A stretch of DNA of 64,000 bases, taken from contig NZ_CANLXP010000018.1 in NCBI RefSeq assembly GCF_947495145.1, positions 1 to 64,000 on the forward strand, in the 5' to 3' direction. Positions 1 to 11,521 of this stretch are shown here, piece after piece (within the stretch, counting starts at the first letter, position 1; the number at the start of each line of letters is the position of its first letter). The notes under the pieces are model-generated. The model made no database searches, was not told the origin of the DNA, and saw only the letters and a list, made by a program, of their open reading frames with translations. The position numbers and the translations under genes are program-made. The stretch comes from an uncultured Arthrobacter sp. (GTDB taxonomy: Bacteria > Actinomycetota > Actinomycetes > Actinomycetales > Micrococcaceae).

Positions 1-16
1 CAGGCTAACCCATTCG

Positions 17-73
17 CGGGCATTCCTACCTGAGGCACCGATCAACTTTCACGGGCATATTGACTTGAGGCAC
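17..73. repeat. Imperfect 22-bp direct repeat, two copies
   Basis: Bases 17-38 and 52-73 share cgggcat, seven variable bases, then tgaggcac, with a 35-base period. They lie downstream of the small gene that follows lysS and run toward a gene outside the window. A tandem protein-binding site is possible but unproven. Nothing else is visible in bases 1-101. Confidence 0.4.
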
Positions 74-101
74 TACGAGAACGAAAACCATACTGAACGA
101 T

Positions 102-284
102 TTACTGCTCCCGCGGCGCCTCATCGGAAGGCGGTTGCGGTTTTGCTATTGCATTGTCACGGTTGCTTCGTTCTGCGGACTCAGCTTCACGCTCGGCGCG
201 GTCGGCGTTGAAGATCGACTTCATAACGAAGTAGAAGATAAGCCCCACCGCAACGGAGGGCAGAAGAACGGCCAGATACTCCAT
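102..284 (-). CDS. Small single-pass membrane protein
   Basis: This gene encodes 60 residues. Residues 3-22 form a hydrophobic membrane segment, and a highly charged tail rich in Arg, Glu and Asp follows. The start lies 3 bases after the lysS stop, so it is very probably the last gene of the lysS transcript. No known domain was recognised. The tight linkage to lysS suggests a real conserved small gene, but the function is unknown. Confidence 0.7.
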   Translation of the reverse strand: MEYLAVLLPSVAVGLIFYFVMKSIFNADRAEREAESAERSNRDNAIAKPQPPSDEAPREQ

Positions 285-287
285 GAA

Positions 288-1796
288 TTAACCAAGCTCC
301 GGCTTCAGCAGCGGAAATAGGATCGTTTCCCTGATTCCGGCGGAGGTGAAAAGCATCACCAGGCGGTCGATACCCAGACCGATTCCTCCCATCGGCGGTG
401 CACCGTATTCAAGTGCCCGCAGGAAGTCCTCGTCCAGCTGCATCGCTTCCTCGTCTCCGGCAGCCGCTTTCTGTGACTGCTCAGTAAGGCGTTCACGCTG
501 AATCACCGGATCAATCAGTTCGGAGAAGGCGGTCCCCCGCTCCATGCCGCCGATGATGAGGTCCCAGGCCTCAATCAGCTGCGGTTGATCGCGGTGCTGG
601 CGGGCCAGGGGCTGTGCCGACGGCGGATAGTCATAGACGAAGGTGGGCTGCAACAAAGTGGGCTCGACGATTTCCCCGAAAAGCTCCAGGACAAGCTTTT
701 CCGCGTCCCACCCGGGATCCACCGAGATATCCCGTTCTTCGGCGATTGCCAGCAGGATTTCCCTGTCAGTATCCGGAGTGATTTCACGGCCGACGGCTTC
801 CGAGAGTCCGGGATAAACTCCGAGCCAACGCCATTCGCCGTCAAGGTCGATGGTCCCCGCCTCGGTTTCAATCTGTCGTGAGCCGAGGAGATCAGCACAA
901 TTGAGGATGATCTCCTTCATTCGCTCGGCCATCACGAACTGGTCGGCATAAGCCTCGTAGCACTCAAGCATGGTGAATTCAGGACTGTGGGTTGAATCCA
1001 CACCCTCGTTGCGGAAAATACGCCCGATTTCATAGACCCGGTCGATTCCACCCACAACTGCGCGCTTCAGATAGAGCTCCAACGCGATCCGGAGTGTCAT
1101 TTTCTGGTCAAACGCATTGACGTGGGTTTCGAATGGACGCGCCGCGGCACCGCCGTGGACAAGCTGGAGAATAGGTGTTTCCACCTCGATGTAATCGCGG
1201 GCGTGGAGCGTCTCGCGGATGCTGCGGGTAATCATCGCCCGGGTTCGGACCATCTGCCGCGCTTCCTCACGCACGAGCAGGTCAACGTAGCGCTGGCGGA
1301 CCCGGGTCTCCTCATTCACGCCTGCATGCAGCGTGGGCAAGGGACGCAGCGCTTTCGACGCCATCGACCACCCCGAGGCCATGACGGAAAGCTCGCCGCG
1401 GCGCGAGCTGATAACCTCGCCCGCAATCTGCACGTGGTCACCGAGGTCGACTGTCGCCTTCCACTCCGCCAGCGACTCCTCGCCCACGGCGGCCAGGCTC
1501 AGCATGGCCTGCAGACGCGTCCCGTCACCCTCCTGCAGGGTGGCGAAGCACAGTTTGCCGGTGTTCCGGAGGAAAACCACCCGGCCGACAACGCTGACGT
1601 TTTCGCCGGTTGAGCCACCCGCTTCCAGATCCGGGAAGCGTTCGCGGATCGCGGCCAGGGACGAGGTGCGCTCCGGCTTGACCGGGTAGGGTTCCTCACC
1701 GCGCTCCAGCAGGCGTGCGCGCTTTTCCATGCGGATGCGCATCTGCTCGTTGAATTCTTCAGTGGAGAGGGCTGGCTCAGTGGTCACGATATCCAA
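288..1796 (-). CDS. lysS: Lysine--tRNA ligase (class II)
   Basis: This cytoplasmic enzyme charges tRNA-Lys with lysine using ATP. The 502-residue product has the family's usual length. An OB-fold anticodon-binding domain spans about residues 65-150. The class II core carries motif 2 near residues 253-280 (RVYEIGRIFRNEG) and motif 3 near 470-480 (GLGIDRLVML), and it ends in the typical FPLLKPE tail. The gene lies 10 bases after panC on the same strand and just before a 60-residue membrane protein gene, so it is probably in the long folate/pantothenate operon. Identification is secure. Confidence 0.98.
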   Translation of the reverse strand: MDIVTTEPALSTEEFNEQMRIRMEKRARLLERGEEPYPVKPERTSSLAAIRERFPDLEAGGSTGENVSVVGRVVFLRNTGKLCFATLQEGDGTRLQAMLSLAAVGEESLAEWKATVDLGDHVQIAGEVISSRRGELSVMASGWSMASKALRPLPTLHAGVNEETRVRQRYVDLLVREEARQMVRTRAMITRSIRETLHARDYIEVETPILQLVHGGAAARPFETHVNAFDQKMTLRIALELYLKRAVVGGIDRVYEIGRIFRNEGVDSTHSPEFTMLECYEAYADQFVMAERMKEIILNCADLLGSRQIETEAGTIDLDGEWRWLGVYPGLSEAVGREITPDTDREILLAIAEERDISVDPGWDAEKLVLELFGEIVEPTLLQPTFVYDYPPSAQPLARQHRDQPQLIEAWDLIIGGMERGTAFSELIDPVIQRERLTEQSQKAAAGDEEAMQLDEDFLRALEYGAPPMGGIGLGIDRLVMLFTSAGIRETILFPLLKPELG

Positions 1797-1806
1797 GGTT
1801 ACCGGT

Positions 1807-2718
1807 TCAACCTTGCGGGCCGGCCGGGTCCGCTTTCAGCGGTTGATTGTCAATGAGCCTCACGCTGCCGACCCGCGCGGCAATGAGCGCCAACCCTTCC
1901 CCGCTGAATGGAGTCTCACGGCAGTTGAAGCCGAGCGGCTCCAGGGTCTCATGATCGACCACCTCGAAGTACTCCAGCTCTACAAGCGGCTGGCTTTTGA
2001 CCAGCGCGACGGCGGAGTCCAGGTCGAGCGGTTCGCAGCGGGAAGCCTGCCCCGCCAGAAGGCGCAGTGCGCGGGACAGGACGAGGGCAGCCTCCGATTC
2101 CTCCTCATTCAGAAACCGGTTCCGGCTCGAAAGGGCAAGCCCTTCGGGCGAGCGGACCGTGGGCACTGCGCGGATTTCGGCTGCAAAGCTGAGGTCGCTG
2201 ACCATCCGGCGGATCAGTGCCAGCTGCTGCACGTCCTTCTGCCCGAAGTAAGCCCGGTACGAGGCATCGGTTGCGGGCCAGGCGAGGTGCAGCAGTTTGG
2301 CTACGACGGTGAGCATGCCGTCGAAGTGGCCGGGCCGGAACTCACCCTCAAACTTCTCGCCGAGGCGGCCGGCGGAGAGCCGGATCAGCGGTTCGCCGCC
2401 TGGATAGACCTCGTCCCGGGACGGAGCAAACACCAGGTCGACGCCGCACTGCCCCAGCATTTCCACGTCCGCTTCCAGCGTCCGCGGATAACGTTCGAGG
2501 TCCGTCGGGTCGCCGAACTGCAGCGGATTCACAAAGATGGTGGCAACAACGACGTCGTTCTCTCCCCTGGCTGCGCGGGCGAGCGCAGCGTGGCCCTCAT
2601 GCAGGGCACCCATGGTGGGGACCAGCCCAAGACTTGCCCGGCCGGAGTCCAGCGCGCCCAGCAGTTCAGTGGTTGCCGCACGGAGTTCGGCGGCGGTGGT
2701 GACAACCCGGGGGCTCAT
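1807..2718 (-). CDS. panC: Pantothenate synthetase
   Basis: PanC joins pantoate and beta-alanine with ATP to give pantothenate, the precursor of coenzyme A. The 303-residue product shows the nucleotidyltransferase signature [10 protein letters not shown] (HEGH at residues 40-43), then FVNPLQFG and the later LALSSRN substrate-binding stretch. Its ATG overlaps the stop of the upstream DUF2520 gene by 4 bases, which implies translational coupling. No panB or panD is visible in the window. Confidence 0.97.
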   Translation of the reverse strand: MSPRVVTTAAELRAATTELLGALDSGRASLGLVPTMGALHEGHAALARAARGENDVVVATIFVNPLQFGDPTDLERYPRTLEADVEMLGQCGVDLVFAPSRDEVYPGGEPLIRLSAGRLGEKFEGEFRPGHFDGMLTVVAKLLHLAWPATDASYRAYFGQKDVQQLALIRRMVSDLSFAAEIRAVPTVRSPEGLALSSRNRFLNEEESEAALVLSRALRLLAGQASRCEPLDLDSAVALVKSQPLVELEYFEVVDHETLEPLGFNCRETPFSGEGLALIAARVGSVRLIDNQPLKADPAGPQG

Positions 2719-3653
2719 TCGCTTCCTTCCTGCTCGGACGCCGTGAGTGCGTCGAGAATGGCGCGTGCCTGTTCGGGGGTGAGCACTCCGCGCTGCACAG
2801 CGCGGCGTGCGGTCACACCTGCGAGCCGGGTGTAGGCATCATGGATATCCTCCGGGGCGTCAGCAAGCGCCCCCGCGTGCGCTGCGACCGTTCCCGCATC
2901 GCCGCGGGCAACGGGTCCGGTGAGGGCGCCCTCGCCGGCGGCAAGCGCGTTCTCGAGCGAGGCACGCATCAGTGGCCCCAACAACCGGTCGGGCCGCTCC
3001 ACGCCGATGCTCCCGAGCAGCTGGGTGGACTGCGCTGCCAGCGTCACCAGATGGTTCGAGGCATGCGCCAGCGCCGCGTGGTACAGCACCCGGTCCTCCT
3101 CCTCGATGACGACCGGCTCGGCGCCCATCTCGACCACCAGCGCCTGTGCCACGGGCAGGACGGCGGGGGGCGCAGTGACACCGAACATGCTGTCCGGCAG
3201 GCGCGTCAGGTCCAGACTCATGCCGGTAAAGGTCATCGCGGGATGGAGCGCGAGCGGGATGGCTCCGAGCTTCCGCGCAGGTTCGAGCACAGTCGTTCCG
3301 AACCGGCCGGAGGTGTGCGCGACAAGCTGCCCGGGCTGCCAGGCACCCACGGTCGCGAGGCCGGACACCAGGTCCGGGAGGGCGTCGTCGGGCACTGCCA
3401 GCAGCACCAGCTCCGCGCGCTCCACGATCTGCGGGATTTCAAGCACCGGCACTCCGGGCAGGAGGTTCTCGGCGCGTTCCCTGCTGGCTTCGGAGACAGC
3501 CGAAACTCCGACAACGGCGTGTTCAGCAGCGCGCAGCGCAGCTCCGAGCACAGCACCGACCCTGCCTGCGCCGATCACACCGACCCCCAGCCTGCCGGGC
3601 TTCCTGCGCGAACTTTCAGTCCGCGGGCGCGCCGGGAACTCAGGAACGCTCAT
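2715..3653 (-). CDS. Rossmann-fold DUF2520 oxidoreductase-like protein
   Basis: The product has 312 residues. An N-terminal dinucleotide-binding motif (VIGAGRVG, residues 26-33) is followed by a Rossmann domain. A C-terminal helical domain with [13 protein letters not shown] matches the DUF2520 family, which is often found next to panC. The reaction is unknown. Resemblance to 6-phosphogluconate dehydrogenase-like reductases and coupling to panC make a ketopantoate-reductase-like role possible, but that is inference. Its start overlaps the PH-domain gene upstream by 14 bases, and its stop overlaps panC. Confidence 0.85.
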   Translation of the reverse strand: MSVPEFPARPRTESSRRKPGRLGVGVIGAGRVGAVLGAALRAAEHAVVGVSAVSEASRERAENLLPGVPVLEIPQIVERAELVLLAVPDDALPDLVSGLATVGAWQPGQLVAHTSGRFGTTVLEPARKLGAIPLALHPAMTFTGMSLDLTRLPDSMFGVTAPPAVLPVAQALVVEMGAEPVVIEEEDRVLYHAALAHASNHLVTLAAQSTQLLGSIGVERPDRLLGPLMRASLENALAAGEGALTGPVARGDAGTVAAHAGALADAPEDIHDAYTRLAGVTARRAVQRGVLTPEQARAILDALTASEQEGSE

Positions 3654-5178
3654 GAGCGGGCCCTTCCAGGTAGGACGGCGGTGCGGGCATCACGGCGTTC
3701 TCGGGCAATGCACCCGGTTCTTCAGCCGCCCCCTCGACCGGTACGGGACGCATCCACTGCTCGGGGCCGCTGCGTCGTCGGGCGTCGGCGGCCCGTTCGG
3801 CCTGCTCGGAGAAGAGCCGCCAGGCGTCCTGCTCCGGGATCTGGCGTACACGGGGCGACACCGGCCCGGGAGTTGTGTGGAAGATAAGGTCGGCCACTCC
3901 GAACCTTTTCGCCAATGGCCCCTCGTGCAGCGCCAGTGACTGGGTCCGCTCGTGGGGTACGACGGCGAGCTGGCGCCACCATGCACCGGAGCGGGCCAAC
4001 AGGGCGGTGCCGGTTACGGCCACCCCGTTACGACGCCAGGCCATTGGGGCAATCAACCGAGCGCGGCGCGGGGTGGTGATGAAACCGGCGTCGGAATCGC
4101 GCCCGGCAAGGCCCGCGGAGAACACCTCGAGCGGCTTATCCGTTCCGGGATCAGGCAGTACCAGTGCGATCACCTTGAGAACCTCATCGAGCGTTCCGAC
4201 CGGGAGGAGCGTTGCGCGGGCCTGTGCCTCACCGCTCGCGGAGGCGCCGTAGCCGGCGACATTCACGGTGACCTTGTACCAGCCCTTCAGCCGCCAGAGC
4301 GGCGACTGGATGACACCGACCGCCTGCACCCGGCCCGGCGGTACCGTCTGGGTCCGCGTGTCCAGGAGGCCGTAGCGGATCCGAATCCCGTCGGGGGAAA
4401 TGGCTGCTCGGAAGTTGAATCCCGTGTTGAGAACGTTCCAGTAACCGCTGACCACGCCGATCAGGATGGGCACGAAAGCGGCAAGCAGCGCGCCCGTGTC
4501 CAGGACGAAGGCGAAGACGACAACGCCGATGGAACCAAGTACGACGGCCACGGTGTTGCCGGACAGCGCTGCCGCACCGATAACGCGGGCGGGGGCGAGG
4601 GCCAGGACTTCGCGCTCGGGCGCCTCGGGAATGTCCTGGGGGTGCTCGGGGTCGACAGCGACGCCGGCAGCACGGGCGAGGATTGTTGCACGCAGCTTTT
4701 GCGCCTCCCCGAGTTTCAGGAAGGAGAGCCGCACCGCTGATTCGCCGGCGTCAGCCACGTCGAACTTCAGTTCCGCAAGCTCGAACACCCGCGCGAGGAA
4801 GGGCTGCACAACGTCGATGGCCTGCACGCGGTCCAGCCGTGCCTGCCGGTGCTGCCGGAAGATCACCCCTGAGTTGACCCGGACGTGCTCCTCGGTGACC
4901 TGGTAGCGCGTGTAGTACCAGGAAAGAAAGAACCCGCCCGCGATGAGCAGCACGACGCCGACGATGATTGCGATGGCGATCGGCAGATTGCTCACTGCTT
5001 CCCCACGGAAGCCGCCGGGGTTTCCGGTCAGGAGCCCCTCGAACCAGTCGCGGCCGCCGAAGAAGATCAGCGCCGCAATGGCAATCCAGCCGCGGACCAG
5101 CGGTGAGATGATGTGGACGCGCTTCCACTCGCCGGGGGAGGCGGACAGCAGCGCCGGGTCAGGTGCGGATTCGGTCAC
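3640..5178 (-). CDS. Multi-PH-domain membrane protein (YdbT-like)
   Basis: The product has 512 residues. Two membrane segments lie near residues 30-48 and 65-88, and another hydrophobic pair lies near 205-250. Between and after them are repeated bacterial PH-like (bPH_2) units, for example YYTRYQVTEEHVRV and RARLIAPMAWRRNGVAV. A Pro-rich C-terminal tail follows. Proteins of this type come as pairs with a short YdbS-like partner, which lies directly upstream here with a 4-base overlap. A link to stress or envelope function is known only for some homologues. The substrate is unknown. Confidence 0.85.
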   Translation of the reverse strand: MTESAPDPALLSASPGEWKRVHIISPLVRGWIAIAALIFFGGRDWFEGLLTGNPGGFRGEAVSNLPIAIAIIVGVVLLIAGGFFLSWYYTRYQVTEEHVRVNSGVIFRQHRQARLDRVQAIDVVQPFLARVFELAELKFDVADAGESAVRLSFLKLGEAQKLRATILARAAGVAVDPEHPQDIPEAPEREVLALAPARVIGAAALSGNTVAVVLGSIGVVVFAFVLDTGALLAAFVPILIGVVSGYWNVLNTGFNFRAAISPDGIRIRYGLLDTRTQTVPPGRVQAVGVIQSPLWRLKGWYKVTVNVAGYGASASGEAQARATLLPVGTLDEVLKVIALVLPDPGTDKPLEVFSAGLAGRDSDAGFITTPRRARLIAPMAWRRNGVAVTGTALLARSGAWWRQLAVVPHERTQSLALHEGPLAKRFGVADLIFHTTPGPVSPRVRQIPEQDAWRLFSEQAERAADARRRSGPEQWMRPVPVEGAAEEPGALPENAVMPAPPSYLEGPAHERS

Positions 5179-5687
5179 AGCCCCGCCAGCTTCGCTTCAC
5201 CGCGTGCCGAGAGCTGTTCACGCAGACGCGCTCCCTCGCTGGAAGGAAGTCCGGGGATTTCAGCGTTGGTGCCCGGCGAGGCCGTGTGCAGCTTGAGGGT
5301 GCATAGGCCTAGGGCGCGCTCAATGGGCCCTACCGCCACGTCGACATACTGCATCCGGCCGTACGGCACCACCATGGTGCGCTGGAAGAAGATGCCGTGA
5401 CGGACCAGCAGGTCTTCGTTGCGTTCGGCATAGCCGATTGCCCGCACCTGGCGGGGAAGCAGGAGTCCGCGCCACCCCGCGAAAACAACGACGACGGCGG
5501 GCAGCAGCCACGCGAGCAGCGACGGGAAGCGCGGCAGGACACCGGTCAGCAGCAGCACGAGCGGCACCGAGAAGATGATGAGGAAGATCAGACTGCCGAT
5601 CGCCCAGCCCGCCAGGCGGACCTTGAGATACTTCGGTGACACGCGGGTCCATTCGATACCCGCCGGATCTATCGGTTCCCTACGCAT
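5175..5687 (-). CDS. PH-domain membrane protein (YdbS-like)
   Basis: The product has 170 residues from the chosen ATG at 5687. An upstream ATG at 5735 would overlap the preceding gene by 56 bases, whereas 5687 has a strong GAGGGGGAG ribosome site directly before it and overlaps the DUF3180 stop by 8 bases. Two membrane segments near residues 25-70 are followed by one bPH_2 unit (RNEDLLVRHGIFFQRTMVV, then GRMQYVDV). It forms a pair with the larger downstream PH protein, with overlapping stop and start, so they probably act in one membrane complex. Confidence 0.85.
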   Translation of the reverse strand: MRREPIDPAGIEWTRVSPKYLKVRLAGWAIGSLIFLIIFSVPLVLLLTGVLPRFPSLLAWLLPAVVVVFAGWRGLLLPRQVRAIGYAERNEDLLVRHGIFFQRTMVVPYGRMQYVDVAVGPIERALGLCTLKLHTASPGTNAEIPGLPSSEGARLREQLSARGEAKLAGL

Positions 5688-6171
5688 ACTCCCCCTCGCC
5701 GCTCTCCCGCGGCCTGTCAGCGCCGCCCTCGTCATCCGGTGGAAGCTTGCAGAAACTCTCCACGATCAATCCGGTTGCAATCATGACTATGCCACCAGCT
5801 ATCACCGCCAGCGAACCCCAGATCGGGCCAAGGTTGCTGCGCACTCCGAGCAGGGTTAACTGATCCGCGAGAATCCCCACGTGCCAGCCCGTTGTCAACG
5901 CACCGGCATAGGCGGTGGCCTGCGCCAGAACGACCGTTCGTGCCGCGAGGATGGGGTCCAGAACCCGCTTGCGGCTGCCGGCGCGCCAGCGTTTCACCCG
6001 GAGCCCGAAAACAAGCGTCACGGCGACGACGGCGACGATGGTCAGCAGCGAGCTGAGCGGCAAGGCAGGAGTGGGATAGCCGTTACGCGTAACCCACCAG
6101 TTGATCAGCCACCCGGCGGCGCCGAACACCAGCCCGATGAGAACGAGCCAGCTTATCCGGATGGTTCCCAC
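5680..6171 (-). CDS. DUF3180 family membrane protein
   Basis: The product has 163 residues from a GTG at 6171, which lies 7 bases after the folK stop. A longer frame reaches 6315, but that extension lies inside folK, is Arg/Ser/Pro-rich and does not look like protein. Four hydrophobic segments match the DUF3180 family (WLVLIGLVFGAAGWLINWW at the start, a central AQATAYAGALTTGWHVG, then a final GGIVMIATGLIV). The family is typical of the folate cluster in Actinobacteria. Its function is unknown. Confidence 0.8.
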   Translation of the reverse strand: MGTIRISWLVLIGLVFGAAGWLINWWVTRNGYPTPALPLSSLLTIVAVVAVTLVFGLRVKRWRAGSRKRVLDPILAARTVVLAQATAYAGALTTGWHVGILADQLTLLGVRSNLGPIWGSLAVIAGGIVMIATGLIVESFCKLPPDDEGGADRPRESGEGEYA

Positions 6172-6178
6172 GGGCCTG

Positions 6179-6673
6179 CTAGACCCCCTCGAACGGTACG
6201 AGCCCGGGGAGGTCTTCTGCCTGTTGGACAAGTTCGGCGACCGGTCTGCCGGCCAGGGTGGCAGAGCCGTCCATCCAGGCCCACGGCTGCAGGACAAATG
6301 CGCGCGTTGCGGCACGGGGGTGCGGCAACGTCAGCTTCTCGTCGTCCGAAACGAGGTCGCCGTACGTGATGATGTCGACGTCGAGGGTGCGTGGTCCCCA
6401 CCGCACCTCGCGCACCCGGTGATGCTTGTTCTCCACACCCTGGCAGTGTTCGAGCAGCTCATACGGGCCGAGGTCCGTGTCGATCTCGATCACCATGTTC
6501 AGGTAGTCCGGCTGTTCCGGTCCGCCAACGGCTTTCGTCTGAACAATCGGCGAGACTTCCCGCAGCCTGACATTCGGCGAATCGACCAGGTCCGCCACTG
6601 CCAGGGACAGGGTGTCGCGGCTCTCGCCGAGGTTGCTGCCCAGTGCGAGGACGACGCGCACAGTACCGCTCAT
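6179..6673 (-). CDS. folK: 6-hydroxymethyl-7,8-dihydropterin pyrophosphokinase
   Basis: FolK transfers pyrophosphate from ATP to hydroxymethyl-dihydropterin, the step that feeds FolP. The 164-residue product has the family's usual size. It carries ALGSNLGE near residue 11, YLNMVIEI in the middle and the signature RWGPRTLDVDII, whose Asp residues bind magnesium. Its start overlaps the folB stop by 4 bases. Confidence 0.97.
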   Translation of the reverse strand: MSGTVRVVLALGSNLGESRDTLSLAVADLVDSPNVRLREVSPIVQTKAVGGPEQPDYLNMVIEIDTDLGPYELLEHCQGVENKHHRVREVRWGPRTLDVDIITYGDLVSDDEKLTLPHPRAATRAFVLQPWAWMDGSATLAGRPVAELVQQAEDLPGLVPFEGV

Positions 6674-7053
6674 GTGCGCTCCCGGAAGATCGACACCGCA
6701 ACGTCGCCAAACGGAACCCCGATGGGCGCCTTCGGCTTGTGCACGGTTACCTCTACGGCCGTCACAGCGAAGGAGGAAAGGATTGAGGAGGCTATCCGCT
6801 CAGCGAGTGCCTCGATCAGGTTCAGCGGTTCGCCTGCAATGAGTTCCGCGACCTGTTCGGCGAGTTCCCCGTAGTGCGCGGTTTGGGTGAGGTCATCGCT
6901 TCTGCCTGCCGGCCGCAGGTCAAGGTGCAGCACCACGTCGACGATGAATGGCTGGCCATCGCGCCGCTCGTGTTCGAAAACGCCATGGTGGCCGACGGCG
7001 GTGATCCCCGTGAGGGTGATCGTGTCCTGCCGCGCCGGGAGACTGGAGCCCAT
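6670..7053 (-). CDS. folB: Dihydroneopterin aldolase
   Basis: FolB cleaves dihydroneopterin to hydroxymethyl-dihydropterin and glycolaldehyde. The chosen ATG at 7053 gives 127 residues, the normal family length. It lies 7 bases after the folP stop and has an AGGCAG ribosome site. The open frame continues upstream to 7182, but that part is antisense-like and inside folP. Visible motifs are GHHGVFEHER near the start, the NLIEALAERIA stretch and a KPKAPI segment near the end. Confidence 0.95.
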   Translation of the reverse strand: MGSSLPARQDTITLTGITAVGHHGVFEHERRDGQPFIVDVVLHLDLRPAGRSDDLTQTAHYGELAEQVAELIAGEPLNLIEALAERIASSILSSFAVTAVEVTVHKPKAPIGVPFGDVAVSIFRERT

Positions 7054-7060
7054 GATCTGC

Positions 7061-7969
7061 CTACGTCGTCTTCCAGGCTGCGGCAACCTTGACCGCATCC
7101 AGGTTGGAAGCGACATCGTGTACCCGCACGCACCAGACGCCGCTGGCAGCAGCGAGGGCGGAGACGGCGACGCTGGCGTCACTGCGTTCGGCGGGAGCTG
7201 CTGCTTTGCCCGCGGTACTGAGCAGCGTTCCCAGGAACCGCTTGCGGGAGGCGCCGATCAGAACGCGGTTACCAAGATCGTTGAAGCGCTCCAGTGAACG
7301 CAGCAGGGCCCAGTTGTGGGCTTCCGTCTTGGCGAATCCGATGCCGGGGTCGAGGATGATCTGTTCCGGAGCTACCCCGGCCGCGCAAAACGTGTCCCGG
7401 ATGCCGGTGAGTTCGGAGATCACGTCTTCAACGACGTCGTCGTAGTCCGCAAGAGAATCCATTGTCTGCGGATTGCCGCGCTGGTGCATCAGGACGTAGT
7501 GGACGCCGCGTTCGGCGATCAGCGCCGGCATGGCGGGATCGAAGTCCAGTCCGGAAACGTCGTTGACGATCGCGGCGCCTGCATCGATCGCTTTGGCGGC
7601 CGTGGAGGCGTGCATGGTGTCGACGCTGACCAGCGCACCGGCCTTCACCAGGGTCTCCACAACGGGGATGATTCGCTTTTGCTCCTCCTCCACCGAAATG
7701 CGGTCGGCGTTGGGACGGGTGGATTCACCGCCCACGTCGACAATGTCCGCTCCCGCGTAGTGCATCCGGAGCCCCTCGGCGATGGCGTCATCCGCTGTGG
7801 CGAACCTGCCGCCGTCGCTGAAGGAATCAGGGGTAACGTTCAGGATTCCCATCACCAGCGCCCGGTCGGTGGGCAGGTCTGAGAAGGACTTGCGCACCCG
7901 GGTTGGCCGCAGGACGGGAATGGGAGAGGTCGCCGGTCCGGTTCCTGGGGCTGCCGCGAGTGAATCCAT
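7061..7969 (-). CDS. folP: Dihydropteroate synthase
   Basis: FolP condenses hydroxymethyl-dihydropterin pyrophosphate with p-aminobenzoate and is the sulfonamide target. The 302-residue TIM-barrel protein shows all the family blocks: MGILNVTPDSFSDGG (near residue 40), GGESTRP, DPGIGFAKT and GASRKRFLG. It lies 15 bases after folE in the same operon. The first 30 residues are Pro/Ala-rich and may be an extension. Confidence 0.98.
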   Translation of the reverse strand: MDSLAAAPGTGPATSPIPVLRPTRVRKSFSDLPTDRALVMGILNVTPDSFSDGGRFATADDAIAEGLRMHYAGADIVDVGGESTRPNADRISVEEEQKRIIPVVETLVKAGALVSVDTMHASTAAKAIDAGAAIVNDVSGLDFDPAMPALIAERGVHYVLMHQRGNPQTMDSLADYDDVVEDVISELTGIRDTFCAAGVAPEQIILDPGIGFAKTEAHNWALLRSLERFNDLGNRVLIGASRKRFLGTLLSTAGKAAAPAERSDASVAVSALAAASGVWCVRVHDVASNLDAVKVAAAWKTT

Positions 7970-7984
7970 AAAAGTTGCTGTGTC

Positions 7985-8602
7985 CTATCTTCCGAGTATC
8001 AGGCTCATGGCCTCGGCGCGCGTGGCGGCGTCCCGCACCTGTCCGCGTACCGCCGAGGTGACCGTTTTTGCTCCTGGTTTGCGGATGCCGCGCATCGACA
8101 TGCACATGTGCTCACATTCGATGACCACAATGGCTCCCTTTGGCTGCAGATGTTCCATCATCGCATCGACGATCTGCGTGGTCAGGCGTTCCTGTACCTG
8201 CGGGCGCCGGGCGAAGATCTCCACCAGCCGCGCGAGTTTGCTCAGGCCGGTGATCTTCCCGTCGTCAGAGGGAATGTACCCGATATGCGCTGATCCGTGA
8301 AACGGTACGAGGTGGTGCTCGCACGTTGAGTAGAACGGGATGTCCTTGACCAGCACCAGCTCTTCGTGGTCCAGGTCAAAGGTGGTCGAGAGGACATCCT
8401 TCGGGTCCTGGTGGAGGCCGGCGAAGAATTCCGCGTACGCCCTGGCCACGCGCTTGGGGGTCTCCAGCAGGCCGTCCCTGTCCGGATCCTCGCCGATGGC
8501 GGCAAGAATCTCGCGGACTGCCCGCTCGATTCTCGGCTGGTCCACCGTTGAACCGCTGGCCGCCAGGGCCGCATCAACCATCTGATCGTCAAAATCGGTC
8601 AC
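7985..8602 (-). CDS. folE: GTP cyclohydrolase I
   Basis: FolE turns GTP into dihydroneopterin triphosphate, the first step of folate synthesis. The 205-residue product shows the zinc and active-site region [10 protein letters not shown], then QERLTTQI and [15 protein letters not shown], whose second cysteine belongs to the zinc site. It is the first folate gene in this operon and lies 50 bases after ftsH. Confidence 0.98.
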   Translation of the reverse strand: MTDFDDQMVDAALAASGSTVDQPRIERAVREILAAIGEDPDRDGLLETPKRVARAYAEFFAGLHQDPKDVLSTTFDLDHEELVLVKDIPFYSTCEHHLVPFHGSAHIGYIPSDDGKITGLSKLARLVEIFARRPQVQERLTTQIVDAMMEHLQPKGAIVVIECEHMCMSMRGIRKPGAKTVTSAVRGQVRDAATRAEAMSLILGR

Positions 8603-8652
8603 GCCAAGAATCCTATCCCGGCCCCTGTGGCCGCCCTGCTGGTCGTTACGAC

Positions 8653-10758
<2,106 letters not shown>

Positions 10759-10954
10759 TCAACTCAGGGCTGAATGCCCTGTCCCTCCTGATTAACTGCC
10801 AATTGGCCCTGGTCCACATAACTGCGGAATGCCCGATGCGCCCCAACCTGCTACCAGCTTTACATTCCCTGCAGAATCCACGCACACGCTCGGCCGAAAG
10901 TTCCCTCTGGGCGTACAGGTGAGCAGGCAGGGCGGGCTGACCAACCTGCGGCGG

Positions 10955-11506
10955 TTACTCGTAGACGTGCGGAGCCAGCGTTCCGATGAAGTCGAGGTTG
11001 CGGTACTTCTCCGCGAAGTCCAGGCCGTAACCGACAACGAACTCGTTGGGAATGTCATAGCCGACGTACTTCACGTCGATGGCGACCTTCGCGGCGTCAG
11101 GCTTGCGCAGCAGCGTGCAGATTTCAACCGATGCCGGTCCACGGGAGAGGAGATTGGCCTTGAGCCAGGACAGGGTGAGCCCTGAGTCGATGATGTCTTC
11201 GACAATGAGGACGTGCTTGCCCATGAGGTCCGTTTCGAGGTCCTTCAGGATCCGCACTACACCCGACGACTGCGTACCCGAGCCGTAGGAGGAGACGGCC
11301 ATCCAGTCCATGGTGACGTGCGAGTGCATTGCTCGGGCAAGGTCTGCCATGACCATGACGGCACCCTTGAGCACGCCCACAATCAGCACGTCCCGGTCAG
11401 CATAGTCGCGGTCGATTTCCGCGGCCAGTTCCTGCACCCGTTGCTGGATCTCTTCCTTGGTGTAGAGAACGTGCTTGAGGTCGGACTGGACGTCGTGTGA
11501 ATCCAC
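10955..11506 (-). CDS. hpt: Hypoxanthine phosphoribosyltransferase
   Basis: Hpt converts hypoxanthine or guanine plus PRPP to IMP or GMP in purine salvage. The 183-residue product has the PRPP-binding loop [13 protein letters not shown] (residues 99-111) and the upstream [14 protein letters not shown] segment. The start is GTG at 11506 with a GGGAG ribosome site. It lies 15 bases after tilS, in the same tilS-hpt-ftsH order known from many Gram-positive bacteria. Confidence 0.96.
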   Translation of the reverse strand: MDSHDVQSDLKHVLYTKEEIQQRVQELAAEIDRDYADRDVLIVGVLKGAVMVMADLARAMHSHVTMDWMAVSSYGSGTQSSGVVRILKDLETDLMGKHVLIVEDIIDSGLTLSWLKANLLSRGPASVEICTLLRKPDAAKVAIDVKYVGYDIPNEFVVGYGLDFAEKYRNLDFIGTLAPHVYE

Positions 11507-11521
11507 CTATTACTCCCGGAT

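Noticed and set aside
1729-2835. Open frame of 368 codons on the + strand
   Set aside because: It is antisense to panC and the lysS start. Both have strong family motifs.
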